From assembly GCF_005869225.1 (NCBI RefSeq), contig NZ_SWFP01000001.1, positions 806,001-870,000 of the forward strand: a stretch of DNA of 64,000 bases, given 5' to 3'. Positions within the stretch are counted from its first letter, which is position 1. Each line of letters opens with the position of its first letter. Origin of the DNA: Dyadobacter bucti. GTDB taxonomy: Bacteria > Bacteroidota > Bacteroidia > Cytophagales > Spirosomataceae. Below are positions 27,429 through 37,136 of the stretch, piece after piece. The notes below the pieces were generated by a model. The model saw nothing but the letters and a program-made list of their open reading frames with translations, did no database searches and had not been told where the DNA came from. Made by a program: the position numbers and the translations under genes.

Positions 27429-28676
27429 TTATTTGAATTTGTAGCCGATGTAATCCACCAGAAAACGAATGGCAAAAATGCTCCCCGTGTCACGGTTGGT
27501 AAGCCATACCTTTCCTTTTCTGAACCTTGTGCGTGTTTCCAGCACTGCTCCCCTCAAATTGGGATCAGGGTGGTTTTCCGCATACCTGTTATTGAGCAGC
27601 CACGTTGCCGACCTTTCTATGTTCTGGTCAAATTGCTTGTAGCCGTTTTGCGAAAGCTGTATCCATACGATACCCGCCAGTGCTGATGCTGAACCGGTTA
27701 CGGAGCCTTTGTCGGGCTGCCGGCCATTGAGATAGTTGTCGTAAAAAATCGTCCCGTCCTTTTGCTGCGCATTGGCGAATACCTGCGCAGTGCGGGCAGC
27801 GGCATCCAGGTATTTTTTATCATTGGTCAATTTGAAAGCCTGTATCAGCGACTCGGCATACCAGAGTGAAAAGCGCGGGTGAAAAGATGTGGCTTCGGCG
27901 AAATTGGGCATAAAGCTCATCCATACGCCCTCAGGCCCCTGTTTTTCGATCAGGCTGTTGCAGAGGTTGATAAAAGCATCTTTGAATTTGGTGTCGCCCG
28001 AAAACTCGAATGCATCTTTGAACAACCAGCCTTCGGTATTGGGCCGAGATACGTCGAATAACGTTTGCTCCGCCTTGTTTTTCCAGAACGGACTGTTCTC
28101 TTTCAGCACTTCGCCGGTTTTGGCATCGATGTTGTCGTAGCAAATACCCTTTTCGGCATCGTACATATTTTTCAGCATCCAGTCAGCGGCGGAAGTCGCG
28201 ACTTTGGCATACTTGTCGTTTTTGGTTACGCGAGAGAGTTCGTAAATTCCAGGCGTACCATCCGAAACCGTGGCAAAAACAATAAAATCCTCCCCGATCG
28301 AATCCCCGTGCCGGGCATCCACCATGCCTTTCAATACCGGGTGGTCTTTAATTTCCAGGCCCGCCCAGTAGTTGCCGCCTTTGATCGCAGCATCCAGGTA
28401 TTTTTTGTTTCCGGTTTGCTTGTAGGCAGCGAGCAGCGCATTAACCGCCTGACCTGTATGCCAGGGCACTTCGTACTCGTACCATTTGCCCTCCGTCAGG
28501 TTATAATCGCACCTCGACCGCCCTTTTTCATCCATCATCGGCCCCGAAACATACTTGGCGATCTGGTCCACTGCACGTACAAAATCTTCTTTTTTTGGCT
28601 GGGCACGCGCGACCGATGTCCAGACGGATAAACACATGATGAGTAATAAATAGTGGGTTGGGTTATTCGACTTCAT
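27429..28676 (-). CDS. Secreted (alpha/alpha)6-barrel protein, six-hairpin-glycosidase-like
   Basis: This 415-residue protein has a signal peptide ending at ARAQ. It shows repeated helical hairpins with aromatic turns: YEVPWHTGQAVNALLAAYKQ, GNKKYLDAAIKGGNYW, KYAKVATSAADWMLKNMY, KKYLDAAARTAQVFANAQ, DGTIFYDNYLNGRQ. Such hairpins build the toroid seen in GH88/GH105 unsaturated uronyl hydrolases, epimerases and several lyases. I cannot place it in one family, and I see no certain catalytic pair. Its start overlaps the end of the GH20-like gene by 14 bases, so the two are translationally coupled. A role in processing uronate-containing oligosaccharides would fit the context but is inference. Confidence 0.6.
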   Translation of the reverse strand: MKSNNPTHYLLLIMCLSVWTSVARAQPKKEDFVRAVDQIAKYVSGPMMDEKGRSRCDYNLTEGKWYEYEVPWHTGQAVNALLAAYKQTGNKKYLDAAIKGGNYWAGLEIKDHPVLKGMVDARHGDSIGEDFIVFATVSDGTPGIYELSRVTKNDKYAKVATSAADWMLKNMYDAEKGICYDNIDAKTGEVLKENSPFWKNKAEQTLFDVSRPNTEGWLFKDAFEFSGDTKFKDAFINLCNSLIEKQGPEGVWMSFMPNFAEATSFHPRFSLWYAESLIQAFKLTNDKKYLDAAARTAQVFANAQQKDGTIFYDNYLNGRQPDKGSVTGSASALAGIVWIQLSQNGYKQFDQNIERSATWLLNNRYAENHPDPNLRGAVLETRTRFRKGKVWLTNRDTGSIFAIRFLVDYIGYKFK

Positions 28677-31257
28677 AAGTTTTATTTTTAGAATTCGTCT
28701 GATACTTGTGTTTGGTGTTCACGACCTGTATTTCATCGCGCAGCCTCATGCTGAAATGCCAGGGTACGCCCGTTTCCTGAGGTATTTTTAAAAGGAACAA
28801 GTGCGTTCCCTTCGGAAGGGAAACCGGTATTTTCTGGTCGTCAACAGCATTTCCGTTTCCCGAAATGACACCTACTTTTTTCCCGTCACAAAAAACTTCC
28901 GTCCCGGCGGTAGCCCTGACAAAAACCTCGCTGACTTCCTGGCCTGTGATATTGAGCGTGCAATATGCATAACCGATCGCGGGGCCGGTTTTCCCAAAAT
29001 ATTCTTTCAGATCGATCAGACCGCCGCTTTTTGAAGCAAACTTGTGCCAGCGATAGTTTTTTTGCTTATAGGTGGCAATGCCTCCGGGAATAGGCGGCTT
29101 GTTGTACTCATCGTTTTCCGAGTAGAGAAATTCCGGAACACTTCCCTCCTTTTCGGACGGGAAAGGCCCGCTGAGCAACCAGTACGAGAAGTAGGTATGC
29201 GGGGTTTCATCAATATCAAAGCTGATCTGGCCGGGAGCAGGAAAAGCCGATGTCCCAGCGGCAGCCTTTCTCAATGCATTTTCAAGCGTGGCAAGCGCAG
29301 AGGTTTTCACATCATAAGTGGCCATGACCACATCCAGCCAGTACAGCTGATTTTCTTTCAGCCAGGCAGTTTTGAAATTATCCTGAATCTGTAAATACCT
29401 TTCTCTCAGATTTTTGATGGCATCCGCCGACTGAACAATGATCTTTCTTGCCTCGGCAGGTTTTTCATTTTTCAGCGCCTCCCGGTAACGTGCAGCCTCA
29501 GCCGCGAGGACCAGCCGGGAATCCATCATGATGTTATACTGGGCAATCGAATGTGCCAGCGTGCTGATGTCATCGTGATTCAAAGCGGCCTTTGTTACGG
29601 CAAGAAGATCTCCCGCTTCTTGGAGGATCTTTTTCGCTTCGGCTATGGATGTATTGTTGAGCCACAACTGTTTCCTTTTTGCGGGTAACAATTCCTGCTG
29701 CCACAGTACATCGTTCATATTGTAAGTCAGCGGCAAACCTCTTAATTCCAGCAGCTTAAAAACCGCTTTGACATAGTTGTTATTGGCTGATCCATAAGCC
29801 GTTTTGCTGTATCTGGAATCAAAACCGGACTCATTTTCAGCAGCCAGGTTCCAGCTTTTTTCAGCAGCTGCATATACGCCGTACCAGTCGCCGGAGAAAA
29901 GATAGGCACCGCCGTCGTCCCACAAAGTGGTGAATACGCCCGTGGCTCCCTGTGCTTTGCCTGCTTCCGAAAATCCCTTGATATTGGCCTTGGCCATCAC
30001 CATGTCGGGAAACATCCGGTAGGAATTCAGGATGCCGGGGCAGACCATAAATTCCAGTCCGCGGCTCGCAAATGGTTTGATCCAGCGGTCGTAGTTTTTG
30101 GCGTCGCCGTACTCCCAGGTCAGGTAAATCACGTCTTTGGGCAGCATATCCATGATCTTTTCGTGCTGCAAAGCCACGTCGCCCCAAAGCATCATTTTTT
30201 TATTATGCTTTTTCAAAACCCCGTAAAGGAAAGTCAGATGGTCCGCATAAAACCTGTCCGGGCCAATGCTATCGATGAATGCTTTCGATTTTCCTTTGTT
30301 GAGGTCAAATGTTTCGTCACAGTTCACGTTGAACCAGGGCGCGTTGAAAGCCTCGCAAAGTTCTCCGATCACATCTGCCAGGAATTGTTTTGATTTCGGA
30401 TCAAGTGGCGAAATCAGTGAATGGGTTTCACCCATCGATTTGTACTGAGGCAGCGCCAGTATTTTTTCAAAATGCCCGAAAGACTGAAACCCGCCGATCA
30501 GTTTTACGTGATATTGTTCTGCATAGGCTGATAATTCCTTGATCTGCGCAATGGTCAGCTTACCATTTTTGGGTGCAAAATCCGGGTGGGAAATCGGCTG
30601 CACCACATGTTCGATGTAAAAAGACAAGTAGTTGACTTTCAGCTCCGCCAATCGCCTGATCTGTTTTTTGATATAATCCAAAGTCGAGATCGGTCCGCGG
30701 CTGATGTCGTCGAAAATAACACGCGTCGGGAACGCCGGCCAATCGGCTATGAACAACTCCCGGTCCCAGTTGGCACGGGTAAGCTGACGTAATGTTTGCA
30801 ACCCATAAAAAAGTCCGGTTTCGGTACTGGCAGCGATGATCGTTTTGGCGGCGCTGGCCTGCAAAATGTAGCCCTCGGTGCCAATGCTGTCCCGGTAGTT
30901 TTTTGATCTGGCCAAAAACCCGGCTTCGCTCGCCGGAACATTATCCAGAAAAACAAGCTCGACGACCTGCTGCTTTGTATTTACCAATATCTTCTGTTCA
31001 GAGGCGAAGGCTTCCCAATGTGATTTCAGCCTGCCCGATTGAGCTGCTGTCAAGCCGGTTACCTTAAAATTCACACGACCCGGAAAAGTCATTCGCCCCG
31101 GTTCTTCCCGGACAACTTGCGGAAACGGCAAAACGGGAAGTACCGCAGCGGCGTTCTCCGCCGGTAAAGCCCAGACACCCTGGTTATTGTCCGGCATGGC
31201 AGCAAGCTTTTGCAGCATTATGCATTGCAGGATCATTAAAAACAGTCTTCTGCTCAT
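28663..31257 (-). CDS. GH20-like beta-N-acetylhexosaminidase
   Basis: The protein has 864 residues with a signal peptide in the first 20. An N-terminal GH20b-like domain (about 40-165) ends with ETGLFYGLQTLRQL. The TIM barrel (about 175-480) opens with ADWPAFPTRVIFDDISRGPI and holds NVNCDETFDL with the Asp314-Glu315 pair that GH20 enzymes use in substrate-assisted cleavage of terminal N-acetylhexosamines. LWGDVALQHEK and TLWDDGGAY also fit. A C-terminal helical region and a final beta domain follow. It starts right at the end of the 960-residue gene and overlaps the next gene by 14 bases, so it is the centre of a tightly packed operon. The pair context NVNCDE is unlike the common GGDE, so specificity may differ. 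Confidence 0.75.
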   Translation of the reverse strand: MSRRLFLMILQCIMLQKLAAMPDNNQGVWALPAENAAAVLPVLPFPQVVREEPGRMTFPGRVNFKVTGLTAAQSGRLKSHWEAFASEQKILVNTKQQVVELVFLDNVPASEAGFLARSKNYRDSIGTEGYILQASAAKTIIAASTETGLFYGLQTLRQLTRANWDRELFIADWPAFPTRVIFDDISRGPISTLDYIKKQIRRLAELKVNYLSFYIEHVVQPISHPDFAPKNGKLTIAQIKELSAYAEQYHVKLIGGFQSFGHFEKILALPQYKSMGETHSLISPLDPKSKQFLADVIGELCEAFNAPWFNVNCDETFDLNKGKSKAFIDSIGPDRFYADHLTFLYGVLKKHNKKMMLWGDVALQHEKIMDMLPKDVIYLTWEYGDAKNYDRWIKPFASRGLEFMVCPGILNSYRMFPDMVMAKANIKGFSEAGKAQGATGVFTTLWDDGGAYLFSGDWYGVYAAAEKSWNLAAENESGFDSRYSKTAYGSANNNYVKAVFKLLELRGLPLTYNMNDVLWQQELLPAKRKQLWLNNTSIAEAKKILQEAGDLLAVTKAALNHDDISTLAHSIAQYNIMMDSRLVLAAEAARYREALKNEKPAEARKIIVQSADAIKNLRERYLQIQDNFKTAWLKENQLYWLDVVMATYDVKTSALATLENALRKAAAGTSAFPAPGQISFDIDETPHTYFSYWLLSGPFPSEKEGSVPEFLYSENDEYNKPPIPGGIATYKQKNYRWHKFASKSGGLIDLKEYFGKTGPAIGYAYCTLNITGQEVSEVFVRATAGTEVFCDGKKVGVISGNGNAVDDQKIPVSLPKGTHLFLLKIPQETGVPWHFSMRLRDEIQVVNTKHKYQTNSKNKTYEVE

Positions 31258-34140
31258 TTATTCTAAATTTTTCGTCTCAAAATATTTGTAACTGACCGTC
31301 GCACTGTTATTGCGGGAATTCAGTTCCCGTCTGTTATTTTTTACGCTTACGGTAATTTGATTGCTGCCGTTTTTGGGTTTAAAATCAAATTTCACCGGCT
31401 GCATACGCGGATGCAGATCGTTAGGCGCCTGCACGGGCGTGACCGTGCAGCTATCTTTTTCTATCCCATTGACAATCAGATAGGCCATCGATTCTTCCGA
31501 AACCGCATTCCCAATATTATGCACCTGACATGTAACCTGAACCCTGCCCGGCTTGCCCGGAGCTTTCGCAACAGCCGAAACCAGGATATCCCCGGCCGAA
31601 ATAGCCAGATCTGCCAACGGCCTATCATCCCGCGCAAACAAACGCTCCTGAACTATCCTGATAACAACTTCCTGCCGGGCAGGCAGCGAAACAGGGATCA
31701 AACCCACTCGTTCCGTGATCGTAACCAATTCTTCCCGTAGTATCTTATCAGGAATTGTATCATCATTTTGATCCGTACCGATCGTCATTTTATAAACACC
31801 CGGCGCGAGCATCCAGGTATTCATTTCAATTTCTTTTGCGGCCCCTGCATTGTAAAGGGAAACAACCGCGGACGAAGTATCGCCCTTTCTCACAAAAACA
31901 TTGACTTCTGTACCCGTATTCTTCCAGGTCGCGACCAATGCCGGAAACTCAAAACCTCTTCCAAAATGGCCGGTGTACATGCCTGTCAGCAAATCGCTGC
32001 CGCGGACATACACCCTGTCTGTAAACTTCACTTCACTGGTCAGCAGCGGGAGATTGTAGCGCAATGAATTCAGTATCTGGTCAAAACCGCCCAGCATTTC
32101 TTTCTGGTTGCCGGTAAGCTGGTATTGGTTGTAAGGCGCAGCATATTTTCTGATGAGATCATCAAACCGTTTTTCGCCGGTCAACCTGGCCGTCATGGCA
32201 AAAATATTTCCGAAAGGATTCGCACCGGCTGTTTTATCCTCCCCTCCATCCGTCAAAGTCTTTTCAACCCAATTCAGCGAACCTGGCTGGTATGTGTTTT
32301 CCGTTGCGTCACATTTTGTAATCAGTTCGGCAACTTTGTTCACTGGTTTGAGCAGCGTCGGATCGCCGGCCAGATAATGCATACCGGTTAAAAAGCTGTA
32401 GAGCTCACTGATGTGTCCCAGGTGATCCCATCGATAGTAATCGTACCGTAATTCGGGATCATACCATTTGTCCGAATACCCTCCTATTTTCTCCTTTTCA
32501 AAGGATACTGCCGGCGGAACAATGCCCGCAGGCTTTCCATTTTCTGCCCGCTCCGAGTCCTCTACCCATGCCTTCGACCATTCCGAAAACAGCCGGATCA
32601 AGACCGGGTTCCGGTTATACCATGCAGTCCATAGTCCGGTCAGCAATGCACGGGCATTGAGCGGCACATCCACACCGTAGGGTTCTTCGGGCAAAGTTTC
32701 TGTGGCTGAGAAATAGTAGGATTTGAAATGTCTGTGTCCCGAATGCGTAATCCCCGACCAGATTTTTTCAAAATTCTGCATACTGATCATGCCGCGCTCC
32801 ACATAAGCCGGGTCACCATAACGCACCAGAAACATCCCTGCATGCGAATCTCTGAAAAGCTCCGCAGCGTGTTCGACATCGTCGATCTTTTTATCATAAC
32901 CCCTGACCAGTTCACCACTGTTCCAGATCCCGTCGGCCATGCGGGTATATCCCTTGCGCGCAATAGCATCGTCGGCGCCGAGAATAGCGGGCAGCCACCA
33001 GCGCAGCATTTCCACATCGTCGGCATACTTTCCGCCGAGCTCTCCGTTGGGGGCTTGCCTGTGCTCAACCCACCAGTGAATGACTTTCAGCATCCTGTCC
33101 ATGGCCTCACGCTGCAGAACGGCCCATTGCGGCGCTCCGTTCATATTCGTTTTTGACGAATACGGGTCTTCAATCTGGTCACCCTTGTACATGCTGATCA
33201 GCTCGTGACCGGGGAATGTTTTTGCCAGTTCAGTAAAAAACTCCGTTGCTTTACTGTCGGGTAGTAGCTCACTGTCTTCTTTGCTGAGCCAGTAATGTAC
33301 TTTGGCAAGCAGGTAAAGGGATTTATGATAAATTGGATCGCGCGCATCGGCTACGATCTGATCCAGCAGGTCGATAGCGGCATACATGCGCTGGATCTGG
33401 TTCATTTTTGTCTTTTTCACCGCCTCCGACCAGCCGCCCTGTTCGTAAAACGTCTCGGCCGTCAGGTGTTTTTGTAAAATATCCAGCCTGTTGACCAACG
33501 CCGTATTACCTGGGCTTTTAACAAGTTGTTTTTCAATAGATCTGATTATTGCAGCTATTTCCCCCGCCTTCGTTTCCGGTCCTTTTGACAATGTACCAGC
33601 AGAAAAATCACCAACCGGCCTGAATTCCAGCCTGTAAATTCCTGCCATTTGGGATGCCCCCGTTCCCTTGATCCGCACAACAGCGCCCTCATTTCCGATA
33701 GTCACCTTTTTCCGCACAGATCGGTAAGGAAGCCGGAACCAGGGTGTAGTAATACTTTCTGTCAGTATGCTTGCATTCACCTCTATCTGCATCGTACATA
33801 CCTCAACTCCCGGATACCCGACGGTAGCCAAAACAAAATATTCACCCGGCGGAATATCCGTCTTGAATACTATATTGCCTTTTCCCGTAACCCCATCGCG
33901 CAAAACCGGATCGGGAATGCGGTTATAAAGGGTATCAAAGGCATCGATGGGTGCCGTTATCCACCCGTAGGCTCGCTGGCTGGTATAAACCATGGACGGT
34001 GTAACCTGCACATAACCTTGTTCAATGCCCGACGACGTGGTACCCATATCAAAAAGATAGTTTCCGTCCTGCCTCCCGTATGAACTACAAAAGGTAAGAA
34101 GCGCTCCCGTGAGCAGAACTATGAATTTGACTAACGGCAC
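31258..34140 (-). CDS. Large secreted protein, CBM-like N-terminus, helical core, CARDB end
   Basis: This 960-residue protein starts with GTG at 34140; the upstream frame closes after five codons, so no ATG is available. After a signal peptide, residues about 28-155 (NYLFDMGTTSSGIEQGYVQV, SQRAYGWITAP, FKTDIPPGEYFVLATVGYPG) resemble the beta-sandwich found before rhamnogalacturonan acetylesterases and some lyases. The middle (about 200-690) is helical, with aromatic turns (YLLAKVHYWLSKED, HWWVEHRQAPNGELGGKYADD, YDYYRWDHLGHISELYSF), probably an (alpha/alpha) toroid. The last 120 residues are CARDB-like (DLAISAGDILVS). I recognise no established enzyme family for the core. Its stop directly abuts the GH20-like start. 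A lyase or hydrolase role is inferred from context only. Confidence 0.6.
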   Translation of the reverse strand: MPLVKFIVLLTGALLTFCSSYGRQDGNYLFDMGTTSSGIEQGYVQVTPSMVYTSQRAYGWITAPIDAFDTLYNRIPDPVLRDGVTGKGNIVFKTDIPPGEYFVLATVGYPGVEVCTMQIEVNASILTESITTPWFRLPYRSVRKKVTIGNEGAVVRIKGTGASQMAGIYRLEFRPVGDFSAGTLSKGPETKAGEIAAIIRSIEKQLVKSPGNTALVNRLDILQKHLTAETFYEQGGWSEAVKKTKMNQIQRMYAAIDLLDQIVADARDPIYHKSLYLLAKVHYWLSKEDSELLPDSKATEFFTELAKTFPGHELISMYKGDQIEDPYSSKTNMNGAPQWAVLQREAMDRMLKVIHWWVEHRQAPNGELGGKYADDVEMLRWWLPAILGADDAIARKGYTRMADGIWNSGELVRGYDKKIDDVEHAAELFRDSHAGMFLVRYGDPAYVERGMISMQNFEKIWSGITHSGHRHFKSYYFSATETLPEEPYGVDVPLNARALLTGLWTAWYNRNPVLIRLFSEWSKAWVEDSERAENGKPAGIVPPAVSFEKEKIGGYSDKWYDPELRYDYYRWDHLGHISELYSFLTGMHYLAGDPTLLKPVNKVAELITKCDATENTYQPGSLNWVEKTLTDGGEDKTAGANPFGNIFAMTARLTGEKRFDDLIRKYAAPYNQYQLTGNQKEMLGGFDQILNSLRYNLPLLTSEVKFTDRVYVRGSDLLTGMYTGHFGRGFEFPALVATWKNTGTEVNVFVRKGDTSSAVVSLYNAGAAKEIEMNTWMLAPGVYKMTIGTDQNDDTIPDKILREELVTITERVGLIPVSLPARQEVVIRIVQERLFARDDRPLADLAISAGDILVSAVAKAPGKPGRVQVTCQVHNIGNAVSEESMAYLIVNGIEKDSCTVTPVQAPNDLHPRMQPVKFDFKPKNGSNQITVSVKNNRRELNSRNNSATVSYKYFETKNLE

Positions 34141-34162
34141 AAGGTATACGTTTTATAAGAGT

Positions 34163-34181
34163 AGTGCTTTTGAGTAACACT
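34163..34181. promoter_or_regulatory. Weak dyad before the 960-residue gene, possible operator
   Basis: AGTGCTTTTGAGTAACACT lies 22 bases before the GTG start. Its ends are AGTG and CACT. Read on the minus strand it contains GTGTTACTC, the same nine bases found in the dyad upstream of the LacI gene at 40191-40210. Binding by the same regulator is possible, but the symmetry is poor. Confidence 0.25.
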
Positions 34182-34197
34182 TAGCTTTTTGGTCAGG

Positions 34198-34336
34198 GAT
34201 TGTCATTGGTCGTCATTTATTGTCATTCGTTGTTATTTGTAATCACATGCGGTTAGTTGGTATTTTCTTCTTCTATTTCCCGTCACTCGCCGACAATAAA
34301 TGACCACACATGACCACACATGACAATAAATGTCCA
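34198..34336. repeat. Intergenic micro-repeats (GACAATAAATG / TGACCACACA)
   Basis: At 34290-34336 GACAATAAATG occurs twice, flanking two tandem copies of TGACCACACA. At 34198-34228 an inverted copy reads GTCATTTATTGTCATT. The same type of sequence returns at 42895 (ATGGTCATGTATGGTCAT). The 201-base gap between two genes of one operon is filled by this element, and no gene is visible in it. Confidence 0.65.
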
Positions 34337-34341
34337 CTTCC

Positions 34342-35874
34342 TCATTCCAGCCTAACTTTAACGTTCTTCGACTCAGCATCTTTTTTCAGGAGATTGCCCG
34401 ACGGAAAATCGTAGCTTTTTGCTGCCAGTATTCCATTTTTACTTTTTTCTACCATTACCAATGTCGGTGTTACTTGTTTGGCAGCTATATCCAAAATCGA
34501 AAATGACTCTGCATCCGATATGAAAAAGGCAGGCCGCTGCTCGGGTGTTTTGGTACTGAGGCTGATACCCGACATGTTCAAGCCTTTCACATGACGGATG
34601 AAAAAGCCATAAGAAGGCAGTTTACCAAACATCGTCCCCTCGGGGTAATGATCTTCCAGCTCTTCTATTTTTCTGCTAACGTCCGCCGCCATGCCCCCGC
34701 CTGCAAATTCGACCCTGATATTTCTTAATGAAACATTTTCAACATAGGCGTTTCCAACTCCGGAAACCGAACAGCCCGTAATGCCGGCATTTGTGGCCAC
34801 TATATCAGAAATATTGATATTCTTCATTTTCCCAAGAGGTGGCGTAGGCGCCGTGGCAACATATTTGCGGGCGCGGTTGCCCAGCCTGACAAAAATCGGT
34901 ACTTCGGGACCATCTATCACCAGGTTACTGACGGTAATCTGTTCCATTATTCCCCCATCGACCATTTCCATAGCCAGCCCGCCTATGCCCGCAGGCTTGC
35001 CATAAATCGTCTTTTCCTGGGCCGAAGGCTTGATCACGCAATTTGAAATGGTAATGTTCCGGAACCCTCCCACCGACTCTGTACCAAACTTGATCGCGCT
35101 GCAATGGCTGCTGAGCACGCAATTGGTGATCGTAATATGTTCTGAAACAAGAGGCGAGGTGCTTTTGATAGTGATACCGTCGTCGTCCGAATCACCGGTA
35201 ACATTCGAAACCGTAACATAGCTGCAACCATCGATGTCCATCATATCGTTATTTTTATTCGAATGGTTCCAGATACTGATGCCGTCGATGCGCACCTTTT
35301 TGCACCCCAGATAATGCTGCATCCAGAAAGCAGAATTGCGGAGCTGCACGTCCGTGACAGAAACATTTTCGCAGCCGGCAAACCACAGCAGATATGGCCG
35401 GTCTCTGTAACGGTCTGGCTTTTTCAGGGTTGTGGTAACAAAAGCAGCGCCCTGGCCGTCAATGGTTCCTCTGCCTTCAATGGCTACATTTTTTTGATTT
35501 TTACAAAAAATCAGCGCCTGCTTCGCCCAGTCTTCACCATAGAACGGGATACCGGAGTTCTGGTACGGATAAAACCGGGAAGCAGGCTGTCCAAGCAAGG
35601 TTGAACCTGCTGAAAGATGAAGGGTTACGTTGCTTTTCAATACGATTGTGCCGGTGAGGTAAATGCCCTGGGGTATGTACACCGTGCCGCCGGTAACCGA
35701 GCAGGAATCTATAGCCTTTTGGATAAACAAGGTGTTGTCAGTGGTACCGTCACCTACGGCGCCTGAGTTGCGGATATCGTAAATCTGTGCCCACAAGCTT
35801 TCCGCCAGCATCAACTGAAATAGCGACAACATAGTCAAAAACAATCCGGCCTTCCACTTTCTAATCACACTCAT
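34342..35874 (-). CDS. GH28-like (polygalacturonase-type) beta-helix enzyme
   Basis: This 510-residue exported protein (signal peptide ending near LWAQ) opens with YDIRNSGAVGDGTTDNTLFIQKAID and GGTVYIPQGIYLTGTIVLKS, the classic start of GH28 right-handed parallel beta-helices. The catalytic region is recognisable but divergent. NKNNDMMDID carries Asp210 and Asp213 in place of NTDGxD, GDSDDDGITIKS carries the Asp pair 231-232, and SSHCSAIKFGTES keeps His257 where GHG is usual. Repeated N-I-x-I-S-N-C-V turns mark further coils. GH28 enzymes hydrolyse galacturonides or related uronides by inversion. It follows the isomerase-like gene by 50 bases, and the family fits the ExuT-like transporter of the same locus. 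Confidence 0.8.
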   Translation of the reverse strand: MSVIRKWKAGLFLTMLSLFQLMLAESLWAQIYDIRNSGAVGDGTTDNTLFIQKAIDSCSVTGGTVYIPQGIYLTGTIVLKSNVTLHLSAGSTLLGQPASRFYPYQNSGIPFYGEDWAKQALIFCKNQKNVAIEGRGTIDGQGAAFVTTTLKKPDRYRDRPYLLWFAGCENVSVTDVQLRNSAFWMQHYLGCKKVRIDGISIWNHSNKNNDMMDIDGCSYVTVSNVTGDSDDDGITIKSTSPLVSEHITITNCVLSSHCSAIKFGTESVGGFRNITISNCVIKPSAQEKTIYGKPAGIGGLAMEMVDGGIMEQITVSNLVIDGPEVPIFVRLGNRARKYVATAPTPPLGKMKNINISDIVATNAGITGCSVSGVGNAYVENVSLRNIRVEFAGGGMAADVSRKIEELEDHYPEGTMFGKLPSYGFFIRHVKGLNMSGISLSTKTPEQRPAFFISDAESFSILDIAAKQVTPTLVMVEKSKNGILAAKSYDFPSGNLLKKDAESKNVKVRLE

Positions 35875-35924
35875 TAAACTTTAATTAATTAACTATAAAC
35901 ACTTTGTATAAAATACCGTGGTAC

Positions 35925-36842
35925 TTATCCTCCTCTAGCCACCCGCTCCCGAAGCCAGTTGGCAGTCCCCTTATACGCTGCATCAATATCGGCTATGGGC
36001 GTTTCCGCACCGCCGACGTCGATAGCAAGTTTCCCATTAAAATCGATTTCCCGAAGTACCGAGAAAAAGACCTCCCAGTTGATATTACCTTCACCAGGCG
36101 CGAAATGACCGGCTTTCACACCATCATTATCCGAAATATGTATGTATTTGATCCTGTCTTTCAGCCGGATCAGACTCAATGGCAGATTGTCCCTGATCAG
36201 AAACTGGTTGGCTGTATCCAGGTTGAACATCAGATTCGGAGCGCCCACCGCCTCAGCAAAAAACAAAAATGAATCGGTCGAAACCGTCAGGCTGCCTTCA
36301 CATGGATGCAGGTGATAATCAAGGCCGTACTTGGCAGCGATCCCGCAGGCCAGCCGGTAGGTTTCCGTCAATTGCCCCCAATAGTGTTCCCATTTTGAAG
36401 CAGGCAAAGGCAACAAAGCATCCATTTCGGCCCCGCTGTAATGCCGCATGACCGGCATATCGGCAGGATATTGCAGCGGCAAAAGCGGCCCGTTGTCCAG
36501 CACACCTTCCGCTCCGAAAAATTTTGCTGTTTCGCAGCCCATCTCAAAAGATTCCAGACATTCTGCCCTTTCAGATGCAGTGAGATCACCTCCCAGCTGC
36601 GGCAGCACCACGCAAAAAACCGGTACCGAGCAGCCATGTTTTTCCAGCACGTCCCGGACGGCCGTTTTGTTTCTAAGCAGGTACTGAATGTTCTCTTTAC
36701 CGATCCCTTCGAGCTCTATGGACGAAAAGCCCAGCGCAGCCATTGCTCCGATATGTTTGACCGTATCGGCGACCGGCGGCGGGTATCCATACCGCGAGAT
36801 GATATAGAGGTACGCACAGCAAATATCCATGGGGTTATTCAT
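35925..36842 (-). CDS. Sugar phosphate isomerase/epimerase-like TIM barrel
   Basis: This cytoplasmic protein has 305 residues and the AP-endonuclease-2 / xylose-isomerase-like fold. Features include AALGFSSIELEGIGKENIQY, YGLDYHLHPCEGSLT, LMFNLDTANQF, KYIHISDNDGVKAGHFAPGEGNINWEVF and a C-terminal GKLAIDVGG. The His, Glu and Asp residues in these strands would bind a divalent metal, as in IolE, hydroxypyruvate isomerase and tagatose or psicose epimerases. Substrate is not readable. It is the first gene of a unit whose promoter region carries a perfect 24-base palindrome at 36862-36885 and a second operator at 36955-36966, so it is probably induced by removal of a LacI-type repressor. Confidence 0.8.
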   Translation of the reverse strand: MNNPMDICCAYLYIISRYGYPPPVADTVKHIGAMAALGFSSIELEGIGKENIQYLLRNKTAVRDVLEKHGCSVPVFCVVLPQLGGDLTASERAECLESFEMGCETAKFFGAEGVLDNGPLLPLQYPADMPVMRHYSGAEMDALLPLPASKWEHYWGQLTETYRLACGIAAKYGLDYHLHPCEGSLTVSTDSFLFFAEAVGAPNLMFNLDTANQFLIRDNLPLSLIRLKDRIKYIHISDNDGVKAGHFAPGEGNINWEVFFSVLREIDFNGKLAIDVGGAETPIADIDAAYKGTANWLRERVARGG

Positions 36843-36861
36843 CTTAATTCGTTTTCGATGA

Positions 36862-36885
36862 ATTTTCGTGCACGTGCACGAAAAT
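36862..36885. promoter_or_regulatory. LacI-type operator, perfect 24-base palindrome
   Basis: ATTTTCGTGCAC followed by GTGCACGAAAAT is a perfect dyad with a central CG, as LacI-family operators have. It lies 19 bases before the start codon at 36842. The core GTGCACGTGCAC (36868-36879) returns at 36955 and, with one change, before the genes starting at 39011 and 54861. Confidence 0.85.
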
Positions 36886-36954
36886 ATTCAAAATAAAAAT
36901 ACCCTAGTGTGTAGCTGGTCTTAAAATATAAATCTGTTGGAGTGAATTGAAATC

Positions 36955-36966
36955 GTGCACGTGCAC
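36955..36966. promoter_or_regulatory. Second LacI-type operator
   Basis: The 12-base perfect palindrome GTGCACGTGCAC lies 87 bases upstream of the copy at 36868, about eight helical turns. Two such sites suggest looping or cooperative binding. The rest of the 294-base gap (36843-37136) is AT-rich and holds no gene. Confidence 0.75.
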
Positions 36967-37136
36967 AAAATTAGAATAAAAAAATAGACAACCAAATTAT
37001 TTACCAGCTTTTTCATGTTTCAATCCAATAATAGCGCTCCAAAAGGTAAAACAGGGAATGATTAATCTATTAAAATTGAAAAATTCAGTTCTTTCACCAT
37101 CCTCAGCATAATTTCGATGCTACCGTATTTTCCTCT

